Positions 38,051 through 47,609 of a stretch of DNA of 64,000 nucleotides are shown piece by piece; the stretch's first letter is position 1; each line of letters opens with the position of its first letter. The notes under the pieces were generated by a model. The model worked only from the letters and a program-made list of their open reading frames with translations. It was not told the DNA's origin and searched no databases. This stretch comes from Bacteroidales bacterium. Lineage in GTDB: Bacteria; Bacteroidota; Bacteroidia; Bacteroidales; JAADJA01. The stretch covers positions 21,833 to 85,832 of the forward strand of contig JAIOZL010000015.1 of the NCBI GenBank assembly GCA_021740645.1. The letters run 5' to 3'. The position numbers and the translations under genes were made by a program.

Positions 38051-39403
38051 TTATTTCCCATTAGGCTCATCAATCTCTTTTTTCTCTTCTTTAAAAACAA
38101 TTTTATAATTTGCAAGCTCTTCCAAAATGGGCTTGTAAATATCTTCAGAAGTTGGTATTTTTATTCCAGTCCCCGTAATCTTTCCTTCAAGAATAAGCTT
38201 ACATCCTATGGCTACAGGTAGCCCAACAGTGATGGCCATTGCCGTATCTGTATTATCCTTACCTTCTACAACCATTGACGAAGTAATTTGATAATACTTA
38301 TCATTGAGTTTATACTCGAATCCATGTTGCATCACAATCATGTCTTTATCCTCTGGTTCTAAAGCCCACTTTTCTTCTAATTTCTTTTGAAGGATTTGTG
38401 CGGGTGTGGCTTTTTTTAAACCGATTTTTTCATTGCTGAACAAACCAAGCCAACGAATCTTGTACATGCTAAAGGAATCACTATCTATCCCCACATATTC
38501 AGCAAACTTATCTTCTACAGTACGAACTTTATCATATCGCAGGAAACTATTGGTAAACTCCCGGTAAGTAAGATTTTCAGAGTTTTCAATCACAAAGGAA
38601 TCATCGGTTACACCCAGTTGAACTAATGTATTCCAGGTTTTACTGAAACCAGGCCGGCGAATGGTGCCCCTAAACATTGAAGGAATATTATCAATGCCGT
38701 AGGCAGTGCGATAGCTGAGTGAATCCCTGTTGGGATAAACTTCGAACTCGCCATAGCCATCTATGTCAATAGTTAGCAAACGGGTAAAAAGCTTATGATA
38801 GGGAATATATTTATACATACCCCTTTTTATCAATTGAGCTCCCCCCTGCCCTGCCAGTACCACATTTCGGGGGTTCCAGGTGAATTTATAATTCCATGGG
38901 TTATTATCAAATTTAGGAGCTACCAGGCCTCCGGTAGATGATTTAAAAGAAACCAGTTCCCCACCTTCTGCTTTAATGGAATCAATAATTTGCATCGCCG
39001 ACATATGGTCGATGCCAGGATCCAGCCCCACCTCATTCAGAAAAAGAACACCTAATTCCCGGGCCTCTGTATCAAGTTTTTTAATCTCTTTTGAAACATA
39101 GGAAGCAGTAACCATGTTCTTTTTGAACTTTAAACAAGTGCCTGCCACCAGGTAGTGCATCCTGGCCGGGAGCATTGAAATTACAATATCAGCATGGCCA
39201 ATTTCCGAATTTCTCTGCTCTTCATCATTCACATCAAATTGAATGGCTTTCCCATTGGTGTGGCCATTAATCCTTTGCTCAGCAATTTCTTTTGAAATAT
39301 CCCCTACAGTTACCTGCCACCCATTAACATCAGAGTTCTTTAACAAATAACTGATCAAGGTGGGCGTTGATAATCCTGCCCCTAATACTAAGATTTTTTT
39401 CAT
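38051..39403 (-). CDS. saccharopine dehydrogenase (glutamate-forming)
   Basis: Oxidoreductase of 450 residues that splits saccharopine into glutamate and 2-aminoadipate semialdehyde. The Rossmann start is KKILVLGAGLSTPTLISYLL. The family signatures EVGLDPGIDHMSAMQII (about 132-148), SSTGGLVAPKFDNNPWNYKFTWNPRNVV and GLPVAIGCKLILEGKI near the end are all present, as in the C-terminal half of the eukaryotic bifunctional AASS enzyme. It is the second gene of a two-gene operon; the other enzyme half lies 20 bases upstream. Confidence 0.92.
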   Translation of the reverse strand: MKKILVLGAGLSTPTLISYLLKNSDVNGWQVTVGDISKEIAEQRINGHTNGKAIQFDVNDEEQRNSEIGHADIVISMLPARMHYLVAGTCLKFKKNMVTASYVSKEIKKLDTEARELGVLFLNEVGLDPGIDHMSAMQIIDSIKAEGGELVSFKSSTGGLVAPKFDNNPWNYKFTWNPRNVVLAGQGGAQLIKRGMYKYIPYHKLFTRLLTIDIDGYGEFEVYPNRDSLSYRTAYGIDNIPSMFRGTIRRPGFSKTWNTLVQLGVTDDSFVIENSENLTYREFTNSFLRYDKVRTVEDKFAEYVGIDSDSFSMYKIRWLGLFSNEKIGLKKATPAQILQKKLEEKWALEPEDKDMIVMQHGFEYKLNDKYYQITSSMVVEGKDNTDTAMAITVGLPVAIGCKLILEGKITGTGIKIPTSEDIYKPILEELANYKIVFKEEKKEIDEPNGK

Positions 39404-39423
39404 GTTACCTCTTGATTTACGAA

Positions 39424-40731
39424 TTATAAATATTTTGAAATGTATTGATAATCGGGTGTTAATTCCCCTTTATGAAGGATCACTGCTTTTTTGATCGGAT
39501 TAGGCAGATCAAGTGCCTCAAAGTTTGCCGAGTAATCAGCCGTTGCAATTGCTTTGATATATCTAAACAATGCATTACTGAATGCCATGGAAGATTCTCT
39601 TGGCAATTCGCTTGGAAGAATATCTACTCCCATTATTAGCAGGCCTGTTCCTTCAAAACCCATAACAGGTTCCCGTGTAAATGGGTTATAAACAAAAACA
39701 GGGTCCTCAATAAAAGTTCCTTTATGCAAACATTCAATGGAGCCACCCGGATCACAGGTTACATCTCCAATGACCTTAAGCTTTGGATTGGTTTGTTTAT
39801 AAAGGTTTTCAAGATAATCTTTGGTAACTATTCTTGGATAACGATCATCCCAGTACATGCAGTTCATTAAGATACTCAGGTGGGGTATATATTGCTCAAA
39901 ATCGCTAACATAATTTTCAGGGTGGCCATAATAATCTGCCAGATCAAATTCCTCATTGCTTCTTTTATGTTTTGACAGGTCGCTCTCCTTAAAAACAACT
40001 TTGTAAAGCACATTACAAGGTAAATCTTTCTTTTTTGAAAGGGCAAGTAATTCTTTAGGGCTCACCTCCTTTATAGGTAGTAATGCGGCAATTTCCTGCG
40101 CTCCGTTAGATACGTTCCCATACCCGGTAAACCCAATGGTCAAGGGGCTAATTTCAGAAGGCAGGCCCTGTTCAATAATTTTCTGTCCCACTTCAGAAAT
40201 AACTTCAATAGCCTCATCAAGTGAGTTATAGGTATGTGATTGTTTAATGCTGGTAAAAGGGGTTTCAATCCCCTGCAATTTAAGGCGCTGGCCCAGTGAC
40301 CATAAAGAATTGATCATACCTGCCAGCCCGGCAAATCGACCAAAAAATATCAATCTTCTGCCCATTTCATCCACAACCTTTTCATATTCGATGAGGGTAA
40401 CTTTCTTTTCCATCATCTTTTTCAACATGGGCATATTGTACGACTGACCCTTAATCACATGTGAGAAAAACATATAAGTTTTATCCTGTTCAAAAAAATC
40501 AATCGGCATCTCTTTTACTCCTAAAATCACTTTTGCAGGACTCAGATCGTGTACAACTTTAGCCCCGGCTTTTACAAACTCTTCATTCTTAAAAATTCGT
40601 TTTGGTGAATCTTCTACCAGTATTTCAAGGCCCTGCTCTTCTATCAGTTTTTTTGCATGTTGAGGGATTATAGCCACTCTTCTTTCCATCAAATATTTGT
40701 CTTCGTGCCTGATGCCAATTGTTGTATTCAT
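39424..40731 (-). CDS. lysine-2-oxoglutarate reductase (saccharopine-forming)
   Basis: Enzyme of 435 residues that joins lysine and 2-oxoglutarate to saccharopine, using NAD(P)H. It has the alanine dehydrogenase/transhydrogenase-type fold: IGIRHEDKYLMERRVAIIP at the N-terminus, then VILGVKEMPIDFF, KTYMFFSHVIKGQSYNM and the nucleotide loop IGFTGYGNVSNGAQEI. It matches the N-terminal half of eukaryotic AASS over its whole length. Upstream of saccharopine dehydrogenase by 20 bases, so the operon carries the whole first part of lysine breakdown as two separate proteins. Confidence 0.92.
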   Translation of the reverse strand: MNTTIGIRHEDKYLMERRVAIIPQHAKKLIEEQGLEILVEDSPKRIFKNEEFVKAGAKVVHDLSPAKVILGVKEMPIDFFEQDKTYMFFSHVIKGQSYNMPMLKKMMEKKVTLIEYEKVVDEMGRRLIFFGRFAGLAGMINSLWSLGQRLKLQGIETPFTSIKQSHTYNSLDEAIEVISEVGQKIIEQGLPSEISPLTIGFTGYGNVSNGAQEIAALLPIKEVSPKELLALSKKKDLPCNVLYKVVFKESDLSKHKRSNEEFDLADYYGHPENYVSDFEQYIPHLSILMNCMYWDDRYPRIVTKDYLENLYKQTNPKLKVIGDVTCDPGGSIECLHKGTFIEDPVFVYNPFTREPVMGFEGTGLLIMGVDILPSELPRESSMAFSNALFRYIKAIATADYSANFEALDLPNPIKKAVILHKGELTPDYQYISKYL

Positions 40732-40925
40732 AATGTTAATTTAAAAATCCGAATAAAAAGATCAAAAACTACCTTTAAAGTTTATGCCTGATTTAGGACA
40801 GCAAACTTAGGATATTTAACTATCCTCACAAAGAAAAAGAACATATTTATTCCAGCTGTTTTCTTCAAACTTTAGAGCAATTTCTGGCCATACAAATTAT
40901 ACTAATTATAAATTGATTTTCCTGT

Positions 40926-40955
40926 TTTGAAACTACCTATTGATTATTATATTTG
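40926..40955 (+). promoter_or_regulatory. full Bacteroidota promoter of the DUF4476 gene
   Basis: TTTG (40926-40929), 18 bases, then TATATTTG (40948-40955). The start would be near 40962, leaving a leader of about 55 bases. It lies in the 286-base gap shared with the divergent saccharopine operon. Confidence 0.75.
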
Positions 40956-41017
40956 CACCCTAGCAATACATAAAATTGGAAGTTATCATTCAAAAATTAT
41001 AAACTAATCGAGTACCT

Positions 41018-42058
41018 ATGAAAACATTAAAATTCAGAATGCTGCCGTTCATTTTCATGAATTTATTTTTTATTACAGGATTAATTGCCCAAAAACCTTT
41101 AGCGACTTTTTTTTCAGAGGATGGCGATAACTTTACGGTTATTATGGATGGTAAAAAGATTAATTCTACACCCATGAGCCGTGTGGAATATGTGGAGATG
41201 GATCATGATTGGGCAAAAGTTAAAATAATCTTTGAAGATAAGGACCTACCTCCGGTTGATAAAACCATACAAGGACTGGATGCAGACGGAAAAGCATCAT
41301 CCACCACCTGGGTAATAAAAAAGAGCAGTAAAGGAAAATGGAAAATTGTAGCCAGTAGCTGGAAACCCATTGAAGAAGAAAAGGATGCAGTTAGATTTAC
41401 AGATAACAACGACAATGTTTATATCGAAGAATCCAAACCTGCTACTGCTGGAGAAATGCGAACATCCAGCACACAAACTATAACCACTCAAACAAGCCAG
41501 GAGGCGGATCCCTCCAGTGTTAACGTATCGGCTGGAATTAATTCATTTAATATGAAAGTGGATATAAAAGATGATGATGAAAATGCTGGAATAAATATCA
41601 ATATTGCCTTGCCAAATGTCGGGGTAACCGAAACAGAAAGCAACACATCTACAACCATTACCACAACAACCACGACCACCTCGGTTTATAGTGAAGAAGC
41701 AACAGCGGAAATTCCGGTTCTTGAAGAAAAGCCAGTAATTGAAGACGTCAATGTACAGGGAACAAATTGTAATAACCCCATGTCGGAGGAGAGGTTTTTA
41801 AATGCCAAAAATTCCATCGCCAACAAAGATTTTGAAGACAGTAAGCTTACCATTGCCAAACAGGTCATGAAATCAAACTGTCTGAAAGTTTCTCAAATCA
41901 AGCAAATAATGATGCTTTTTGACTTTGAGGATACCAAAGTTGAATTTGCGAAAGAAGCTTACGATTACACTTTCGATACCAATAATTACTACGAATTGAA
42001 TGATGCCTTCACATTCGAGTCAAGTATTGATGAGTTAAACGAACACATAAACAAGTAG
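41018..42058 (+). CDS. exported DUF4476 protein
   Basis: Exported protein of 346 residues with a signal peptide (about 1-24, ending GLIAQ). Residues ~25-125 are a beta-rich domain found with DUF4476 in Bacteroidota. A Thr/Ser-rich, low-complexity middle (about 147-235, including a run of threonines) follows. The C-terminal ~90 residues are DUF4476 (CNNPMSEERFLNAKNSIANK and ELNDAFTFESSIDELN), a helical domain. The function is unknown. It has its own promoter and no partner gene. Confidence 0.85.
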   Translation: MKTLKFRMLPFIFMNLFFITGLIAQKPLATFFSEDGDNFTVIMDGKKINSTPMSRVEYVEMDHDWAKVKIIFEDKDLPPVDKTIQGLDADGKASSTTWVIKKSSKGKWKIVASSWKPIEEEKDAVRFTDNNDNVYIEESKPATAGEMRTSSTQTITTQTSQEADPSSVNVSAGINSFNMKVDIKDDDENAGININIALPNVGVTETESNTSTTITTTTTTTSVYSEEATAEIPVLEEKPVIEDVNVQGTNCNNPMSEERFLNAKNSIANKDFEDSKLTIAKQVMKSNCLKVSQIKQIMMLFDFEDTKVEFAKEAYDYTFDTNNYYELNDAFTFESSIDELNEHINK

Positions 42059-42116
42059 TTCAGTAGGTTTTTTTAGCAATTGGCTTAAATATTTTACAAT
42101 AATTCAAAATAATTGG

Positions 42117-42124
42117 TAATTTTG
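42117..42124 (+). promoter_or_regulatory. Bacteroidota -7 element for the DUF4290 gene
   Basis: TAATTTTG matches TAnnTTTG. It gives a long leader (about 135 bases). A 13-bp inverted repeat (42138-42150: ACGATC-A-GATCGT) follows at the expected transcript start. Confidence 0.4.
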
Positions 42125-42266
42125 CCACACGAAAAACACGATCAGATCGTTGTTAGTTAATATTTACTTTCTATAAATGAGTAACTCATTATCACCCACA
42201 ATTTCGGGTAGAATCTTCTGGGAAAATTACACAGATTAAGGGTTTATTCTTAAAATGATTTAGACT

Positions 42267-42926
42267 ATGGAAAATACGATGGAGTACAATACCACCCGCG
42301 ATAAAATGATCATCGCAGAATATGGCAGGAATGTGCAAAAGCTTGTGAATTATGCTATTGAAATTGAGGACCGCGAAAAACGGACAAAATTTGCAAAAGT
42401 GATTGTACAAATAATGGGACAAATGAATCCAGGCATACGCGATACCGGAGACTTCAGGCATAAGTTATGGGATCATCTTCATATTATTTCCGATTTCAGG
42501 CTTGATGTGGATGCCCCGTACGACCGGCCTACGAAAACCATGCTTGAGACTAAACCAGAAAAACTTGAATACGACACAAATGATATCAGGTATAAAATGT
42601 ACGGATCGAATATTGTGAAAATTATTGACAAAACAATTGAATTTGAGGAGGGTGAAGAAAAAGATGCACTTGTTCATGCTATTGCCAACCATCTCAAAAA
42701 ATCATACCTTAACTGGAATCGTGAATCTGTTGATGATGAGCAAATATTTGAACATTTAAAAGTTTTATCAAAAAGCAAGCTTACACTTAATGATGACTTA
42801 TCGCTTAATTCTACAAATGAAATTTTAGCAAGGAATAAGAAAAAGAAAGAGGAGCCAACACGAAAACCTTCTAAATTCCAATTCAAGAAAAAGCAAAAAG
42901 GTGGATACCAAAAAAGGTCGAGATAA
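42267..42926 (+). CDS. DUF4290 family protein
   Basis: Conserved Bacteroidota protein of 219 residues, largely helical (YGRNVQKLVNYAIEIEDREKRT and MYGSNIVKIIDKTIEFEEG) with a repeated half, and ending in a strongly basic tail rich in Lys/Arg (about 190-219). No known catalytic motif. The gene typically precedes murA in this phylum, as here (156 bases upstream), but a strong terminator separates them. The basic tail suggests RNA or ribosome contact; that is inference. Confidence 0.85.
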   Translation: MENTMEYNTTRDKMIIAEYGRNVQKLVNYAIEIEDREKRTKFAKVIVQIMGQMNPGIRDTGDFRHKLWDHLHIISDFRLDVDAPYDRPTKTMLETKPEKLEYDTNDIRYKMYGSNIVKIIDKTIEFEEGEEKDALVHAIANHLKKSYLNWNRESVDDEQIFEHLKVLSKSKLTLNDDLSLNSTNEILARNKKKKEEPTRKPSKFQFKKKQKGGYQKRSR

Positions 42927-42945
42927 AATCTCGGCTTTTTTTTTT
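42919..42945 (+). terminator. Rho-independent terminator overlapping the DUF4290 stop codon
   Basis: A 6-bp stem (42919-42924 with 42928-42933) and a T run (42936-42945). The 5' arm begins inside the last codons of the gene and the stop codon lies in the stem/loop. Confidence 0.85.
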
Positions 42946-43082
42946 GCTCAGAAGTAATAAGCGAGATTTGAATTTGTACTAAATAGTAACAATTTTTTGT
43001 GGGTATCTTCGGAGAAATACTTCAAAACGGCCTTTGATTTCAATTAAATTCGTAGCAGAAATTCCTTAAAATAGTTTTTATT

Positions 43083-44387
43083 ATGGCCTCTTTTGAAATT
43101 GAAGGTGGAAAATCTTTATCTGGTGCAATTATCCCTCAGGGTGCAAAAAATGAAGCGCTACAAATATTATGCGCCACACTCCTTACCGACCAGGAAGTTA
43201 CCTTGCATAATGTTCCTGACATCCGGGATGTAAATAAACTGATCGACTTATTAGGTTCTCTAGGGGTTAATATTCTTAAAATTGGATCTGAGTCGTATAC
43301 TTTTAAGGCAGATAACATAGATCTCGACTACTTAAAAAGTGAAGATTTTATAAAAAAAGGAAGTAGTTTAAGGGGGTCGATTATGATAATCGGGCCTTTG
43401 CTTTCCAAATTTGGCAAAGCTTTCATGCCCCAACCGGGGGGAGATAAAATTGGTCGCCGACGGCTTGATACCCACTTTGTAGGATTTCAAAAACTGGGAG
43501 CAGATCTTAATTATGACAGTTACCATAAACGTTATAACATTGAAGCATCAGAACTTAAAGGAAGCTATATGCTCCTCGATGAAGCTTCCGTAACCGGAAC
43601 TGCAAATATTGTAATGGCGGCAGTTTTAGCTAAAGGAACCACCACAATTTTTAATGCTGCTTGTGAGCCTTACCTCAAACAACTATGCGAAATGCTAAAC
43701 CGTATGGGTGCAAAAATTACTGGTGTTGGTTCTAATTTATTGACTATTGAAGGGGTAAAGGAATTATCAGGAACAGCTCATACAATGCTTCCTGATATGA
43801 TTGAAATAGGTAGTTTTATTGGTCTGGCCGCAATGACTGCATCTACGATTACGATAAAAAATGTAAATTATGATGCATTGGGAATTATCCCTGAAGTATT
43901 TAAACGGCTGGGAATTAAAGTATCTAAAAAGGAAGATGACCTGTTGGTGGAGGCACGGGATAATTACGAAGTAGAGACATTCATGGATGGTTCAATTATG
44001 ACCATTGCGGATGCACCCTGGCCGGGCTTTACACCCGACCTGATAAGTATAGCATTAGTTACTGCAACCCAGGCGAAAGGCAGTGTCCTTATCCATCAAA
44101 AAATGTTTGAAAGCCGCTTATTTTTCGTGGATAAACTTATTGATATGGGCGCCCAGATAATTTTATGCGACCCCCATCGTGCAACTGTTATAGGGCTTAA
44201 CAGGGCATATCCTTTGCGTGGGATCAGGATGTCATCACCTGATATTCGTGCCGGAGTGGCCTTACTAATTGCAGCATTATCAGCGCAGGGAAAAAGCATA
44301 ATAGACAATATTGAACAAATCGACCGGGGGTATCAACAAATTGATGAACGCTTAAGAAAATTAGGCGCACAAATTAACAGAATTTAA
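43083..44387 (+). CDS. murA: UDP-N-acetylglucosamine 1-carboxyvinyltransferase (MurA)
   Basis: First enzyme of peptidoglycan synthesis, which adds enolpyruvate to UDP-GlcNAc (434 residues, two inside-out alpha/beta barrels). The substrate motif PQGAKNEALQ (about 18-27) is present. The loop that usually carries the catalytic cysteine reads PGGDKIGRRRLD, with Asp121 in the Cys115 position of the E. coli enzyme. Aspartate there keeps activity and confers fosfomycin insensitivity. The C-terminal half has DIRAGVALLIAALSA. It is followed by purD after 51 bases. Confidence 0.96.
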   Translation: MASFEIEGGKSLSGAIIPQGAKNEALQILCATLLTDQEVTLHNVPDIRDVNKLIDLLGSLGVNILKIGSESYTFKADNIDLDYLKSEDFIKKGSSLRGSIMIIGPLLSKFGKAFMPQPGGDKIGRRRLDTHFVGFQKLGADLNYDSYHKRYNIEASELKGSYMLLDEASVTGTANIVMAAVLAKGTTTIFNAACEPYLKQLCEMLNRMGAKITGVGSNLLTIEGVKELSGTAHTMLPDMIEIGSFIGLAAMTASTITIKNVNYDALGIIPEVFKRLGIKVSKKEDDLLVEARDNYEVETFMDGSIMTIADAPWPGFTPDLISIALVTATQAKGSVLIHQKMFESRLFFVDKLIDMGAQIILCDPHRATVIGLNRAYPLRGIRMSSPDIRAGVALLIAALSAQGKSIIDNIEQIDRGYQQIDERLRKLGAQINRI

Positions 44388-44396
44388 AAGGATTCT

Positions 44397-44404
44397 TACA
44401 TTTG
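44397..44404 (+). promoter_or_regulatory. Bacteroidota -7 element for purD
   Basis: TACATTTG matches TAnnTTTG, 35 bases before the purD ATG; -33 element not seen. Confidence 0.5.
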
Positions 44405-44438
44405 CAATTCAATCGTATTATTTTCTAGCTTTCTTATA

Positions 44439-45719
44439 ATGAATATTCTTTTAATTGGTTCCGGAGGCCGTGAGCATGCAATTGCATGGAAACTAGCCCA
44501 AAGTAAATTACTTTCAAAACTTTATATTGCCCCGGGAAATGCCGGCACCGAAAACCATGGGATCAATATTAACCTCAATATCTCGGATTTTAGTAGCTTA
44601 AAAACCTTTATCCTTGAAAAAAAAATAAGATTGGTTATTGTTGGCCCCGAAGCACCGCTGGTAGAAGGTATCCATGACTTGATTTTAGCAGATGATGACA
44701 TTGGAGATGTTCCGGTAATTGGCCCTGTAAAGCGAGGAGCCATGCTGGAAGGCAGCAAGGATTTTGCAAATAATTTCATGGAAAAATACAATATCCCTAC
44801 AGCCAGCTATAAAACATTTTCCAGGGAAAACCTAAAGGAAGGTATTCGTTATCTTGAGTCGGCTAAACCGCCCTATGTCTTAAAAGCAGATGGATTAGCA
44901 GCCGGAAAAGGAGTTGTAATACTGGAATCTCTTGAAGAAGCAAAATCGGAACTGGAAGACATGATTGGAAATGAAAAGTTTGGGAAAGCCAGTCAAAAGG
45001 TGGTCATTGAGGAATTTCTTTCAGGTATTGAATTATCTGTTTTTGTGTTAACCGATGGTAAAGATTATAAAATTCTTCCTTCAGCAAAAGATTATAAACG
45101 GATCGGTGAAAATGATACCGGGCTTAATACAGGTGGAATGGGTTCAATATCCCCTGTGCCTTTTGCGAATGATGAGTTCATGGATAAAATTGAAGAAAGA
45201 ATTATCAAACCTACTATAAAAGGGCTCCAGGCAGAGGGTATAAATTATAAAGGGTTTATTTTCTTCGGACTTATCAAAGTAGATGGTAACCCTTTTGTAA
45301 TAGAGTATAATGTCAGGATGGGTGACCCCGAAGCTGAAAGTGTATTGCCACGCATACAATCTGATTTATTGGATCTTTTTTTAGGCGTAGCCGAAGGAAA
45401 CATTAGCCGTAAAAAGCTGGAAGTTGACCCGAGAAGTGCAGCAGCTGTTTTCCTTGTTTCAGGAGGCTATCCAGGCACTTATGAAAAAGGGAAAGTGATA
45501 TCTAATTTAGATAAAACCATGGATACAATTGTTTTTCATGCCGGGACAACAAAAGACAAAGAAACGGGCAAAGTGATTACTAATGGAGGAAGAGTTATTG
45601 CCTTATGTTCGTTTGGGAATTCCATGCTGGAAGCATTAGAGCTATCTTATCGCAATGCGGCTATTGTTGACTTTGATGGTAAATATTACAGAAAGGATTT
45701 AGGAAACGATCTACTTTAA
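44439..45719 (+). CDS. purD: phosphoribosylamine-glycine ligase
   Basis: ATP-grasp ligase of 426 residues, second step of purine synthesis (phosphoribosylamine + glycine + ATP to GAR). The N-terminal loop is ILLIGSGGREHAIAWKL, and the middle part has VLKADGLAAGKGVVIL for ATP. The metal-binding stretch VIEYNVRMGDPEAE is complete, and the C-terminal FHAGT is present. Its own promoter sits between murA and purD. The DUF6427 gene follows after 39 bases and rnhB after that, so the three may share a transcript. Confidence 0.96.
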   Translation: MNILLIGSGGREHAIAWKLAQSKLLSKLYIAPGNAGTENHGININLNISDFSSLKTFILEKKIRLVIVGPEAPLVEGIHDLILADDDIGDVPVIGPVKRGAMLEGSKDFANNFMEKYNIPTASYKTFSRENLKEGIRYLESAKPPYVLKADGLAAGKGVVILESLEEAKSELEDMIGNEKFGKASQKVVIEEFLSGIELSVFVLTDGKDYKILPSAKDYKRIGENDTGLNTGGMGSISPVPFANDEFMDKIEERIIKPTIKGLQAEGINYKGFIFFGLIKVDGNPFVIEYNVRMGDPEAESVLPRIQSDLLDLFLGVAEGNISRKKLEVDPRSAAAVFLVSGGYPGTYEKGKVISNLDKTMDTIVFHAGTTKDKETGKVITNGGRVIALCSFGNSMLEALELSYRNAAIVDFDGKYYRKDLGNDLL

Positions 45720-45758
45720 TAGCTTGATATACTTTAAAGGATAAGTAAAAGATTCGAT

Positions 45759-46769
45759 ATGCTAATCAGTTTCTTTTCGAAAAGTTATATACCTCAATAT
45801 GTTTTATTGGTTGTCCTTACATTGGCTATGCTCTTGCCTGGTTTATGGCTGGAGCCGGGCCTCATTGCTAACTCTCAGGAATATACTTCCCCGGGATGGG
45901 CACTGATAATGGGGCTAACTCAGGACATCCCGGTTCTTCTTTTCATTTTCCAGTTTATTCTGCTTTTTATGGGTGGAATATTTTTAAATTACACCCTTGA
46001 AAAATATGACCTGATACCAAAAAACTCACTGATTGCTGCATTTTTATATATTCTTTTAAGTTGCCATAGTCCTCAATTTTTAGTTTTAAGTCCTGGAATA
46101 TTCACTGCCAGCCTGGTAATTATTATTATTTTTCTTTTATTCGATATTTATAGCCGTGAAGAGCCTTATGACAGAATTTTTTATATAGGCTTTATCATAG
46201 CAATTGCTGCATTTTTCGACTTCATACAGGTGCTTCTACTATTAGCTATTATATTTTCATTTATTATTTTCAGGATATTTAAATGGCGTGAATGGCTGAT
46301 CCTGTTATTTGGATTTATAACCCCGATGGTGCTCTTATCCGTATATTTCTTTTTAACCGACCAGCTTCTCATTTCCAGGTTTATTAAAACCGGAGTGGGT
46401 TCGGTTGAAAGGATCAATGAAATTTACACGCACTATTCTCTCACCGATTATATCATTCTTACTATTGTTATCGGATTGTTTATTTTGGGTGCGATAAAAC
46501 TGACTTTTTCTGTGAATGATAAGTTAATAAGTATCCGAAAAAGGTATTGGGCAGTTTTCTGGTTTTTTATAATCTTCCTTATTGAATATTTTTCAGGGGG
46601 TTATTATGGTTCAAATAATGCCGGATTGATCATTATTGGAATGGTAATAATTATTTCCTTTTTTTATACATCACTAAAAAGACTATTTTGGGTTGAACTA
46701 ATAAATTTATTTGTGTTCCTGCTTATTCTGTTTAATATTTATTTTACACTTTTTATGGACAACATTTAA
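45759..46769 (+). CDS. DUF6427 family membrane protein
   Basis: Membrane protein of 336 residues with about nine hydrophobic helices, beginning [21 protein letters not shown]. It matches the DUF6427 family of Bacteroidota, whose function is unknown. The loop [21 protein letters not shown] is typical. It follows purD by 39 bases and precedes rnhB by one base. Confidence 0.82.
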   Translation: MLISFFSKSYIPQYVLLVVLTLAMLLPGLWLEPGLIANSQEYTSPGWALIMGLTQDIPVLLFIFQFILLFMGGIFLNYTLEKYDLIPKNSLIAAFLYILLSCHSPQFLVLSPGIFTASLVIIIIFLLFDIYSREEPYDRIFYIGFIIAIAAFFDFIQVLLLLAIIFSFIIFRIFKWREWLILLFGFITPMVLLSVYFFLTDQLLISRFIKTGVGSVERINEIYTHYSLTDYIILTIVIGLFILGAIKLTFSVNDKLISIRKRYWAVFWFFIIFLIEYFSGGYYGSNNAGLIIIGMVIIISFFYTSLKRLFWVELINLFVFLLILFNIYFTLFMDNI

Positions 46770-46770
46770 T

Positions 46771-47367
46771 ATGCTTAAGCCCTATTTTACAAACAACAAA
46801 CCAGAAGCAGGATGTGATGAAGCTGGCAGAGGATGTTTGGCAGGCCCGGTGTTTGCAGCTGCAGTCATCCTTCCTACTGACTTTTTTCATCCTCTTCTCA
46901 ACGATTCCAAAAAATTATCTTCAAAGCAAAGAAATATTCTAAAGTCTGTCATCGAAAAAGAGGCCGCAGCCTGGTCTGTTGCACAGGTAGATAATATAAA
47001 AATAGATGAGATTAATATTTTGAACGCATCCATTCTTGCCATGCATAAAGCCATTGATGGTTTAAAGTTGATTCCGAAGTGCCTTATTATCGACGGAAAC
47101 CGATTTAAACCTTATCATAACATACCGTATCACTGTATCGTTAAAGGCGATGGGAAATATGCTTCCATTGCTGCAGCATCTGTTCTGGCAAAAACTTACC
47201 GCGACGAGTTCATGCTAAATGCACATAAAGATTATCCCATGTATGGATGGGATAAGAACAAAGGTTACCCCACCAAACTTCATAAAAGTTCACTGTCTCT
47301 TTTCGGCATCACACCTTTACACAGAAAAAGCTTTAATCTCTCTGAACAAATTAAAATTAATTTCTAG
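46771..47367 (+). CDS. rnhB: ribonuclease HII
   Basis: Endoribonuclease of 198 residues that cleaves RNA in RNA-DNA hybrids, including single misincorporated ribonucleotides. The active-site motif [16 protein letters not shown] holds Asp16 and Glu17. The later acidic positions are in IIDGNRFKP and [12 protein letters not shown]. The ATG at 46771 is chosen because it follows the DUF6427 stop codon by a single base and gives the normal N-terminus; an upstream in-frame start at 46711 would lie inside the previous gene. Confidence 0.95.
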   Translation: MLKPYFTNNKPEAGCDEAGRGCLAGPVFAAAVILPTDFFHPLLNDSKKLSSKQRNILKSVIEKEAAAWSVAQVDNIKIDEINILNASILAMHKAIDGLKLIPKCLIIDGNRFKPYHNIPYHCIVKGDGKYASIAAASVLAKTYRDEFMLNAHKDYPMYGWDKNKGYPTKLHKSSLSLFGITPLHRKSFNLSEQIKINF

Positions 47368-47526
47368 CTATTCTATTTTCCCCATGGATCAAAACCCTGA
47401 TTAAAATTTGAAAATATTTTAGATTTTAAACTTTGGCAATCTTCCAAAATAGAAAAATTGAATATGGCAATTATTCACATGTGTATAAAACATGAATTAT
47501 TACTAAGTTACACAAAATCAAAAAAT

Positions 47527-47534
47527 TAAATTTG
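47527..47534 (+). promoter_or_regulatory. Bacteroidota -7 element for the first TPR kinase gene
   Basis: TAAATTTG matches TAnnTTTG and predicts a leader of about 70 bases. Confidence 0.35.
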
Positions 47535-47609
47535 TAATTTATCTTGATTTTATAGAACTCTTATTGAAATTTTCCGTACAAAAGACTTAATCAAGATTAT
47601 TCAGGTAAA

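Noticed and set aside
43083..44387. MurA as an inactive paralogue because of the missing cysteine
   Set aside because: Aspartate at this site occurs in active MurA enzymes, and the rest of the protein is complete.
46711..46770. Earlier start of rnhB
   Set aside because: It overlaps the DUF6427 gene by 59 bases and adds a non-family hydrophobic stretch.
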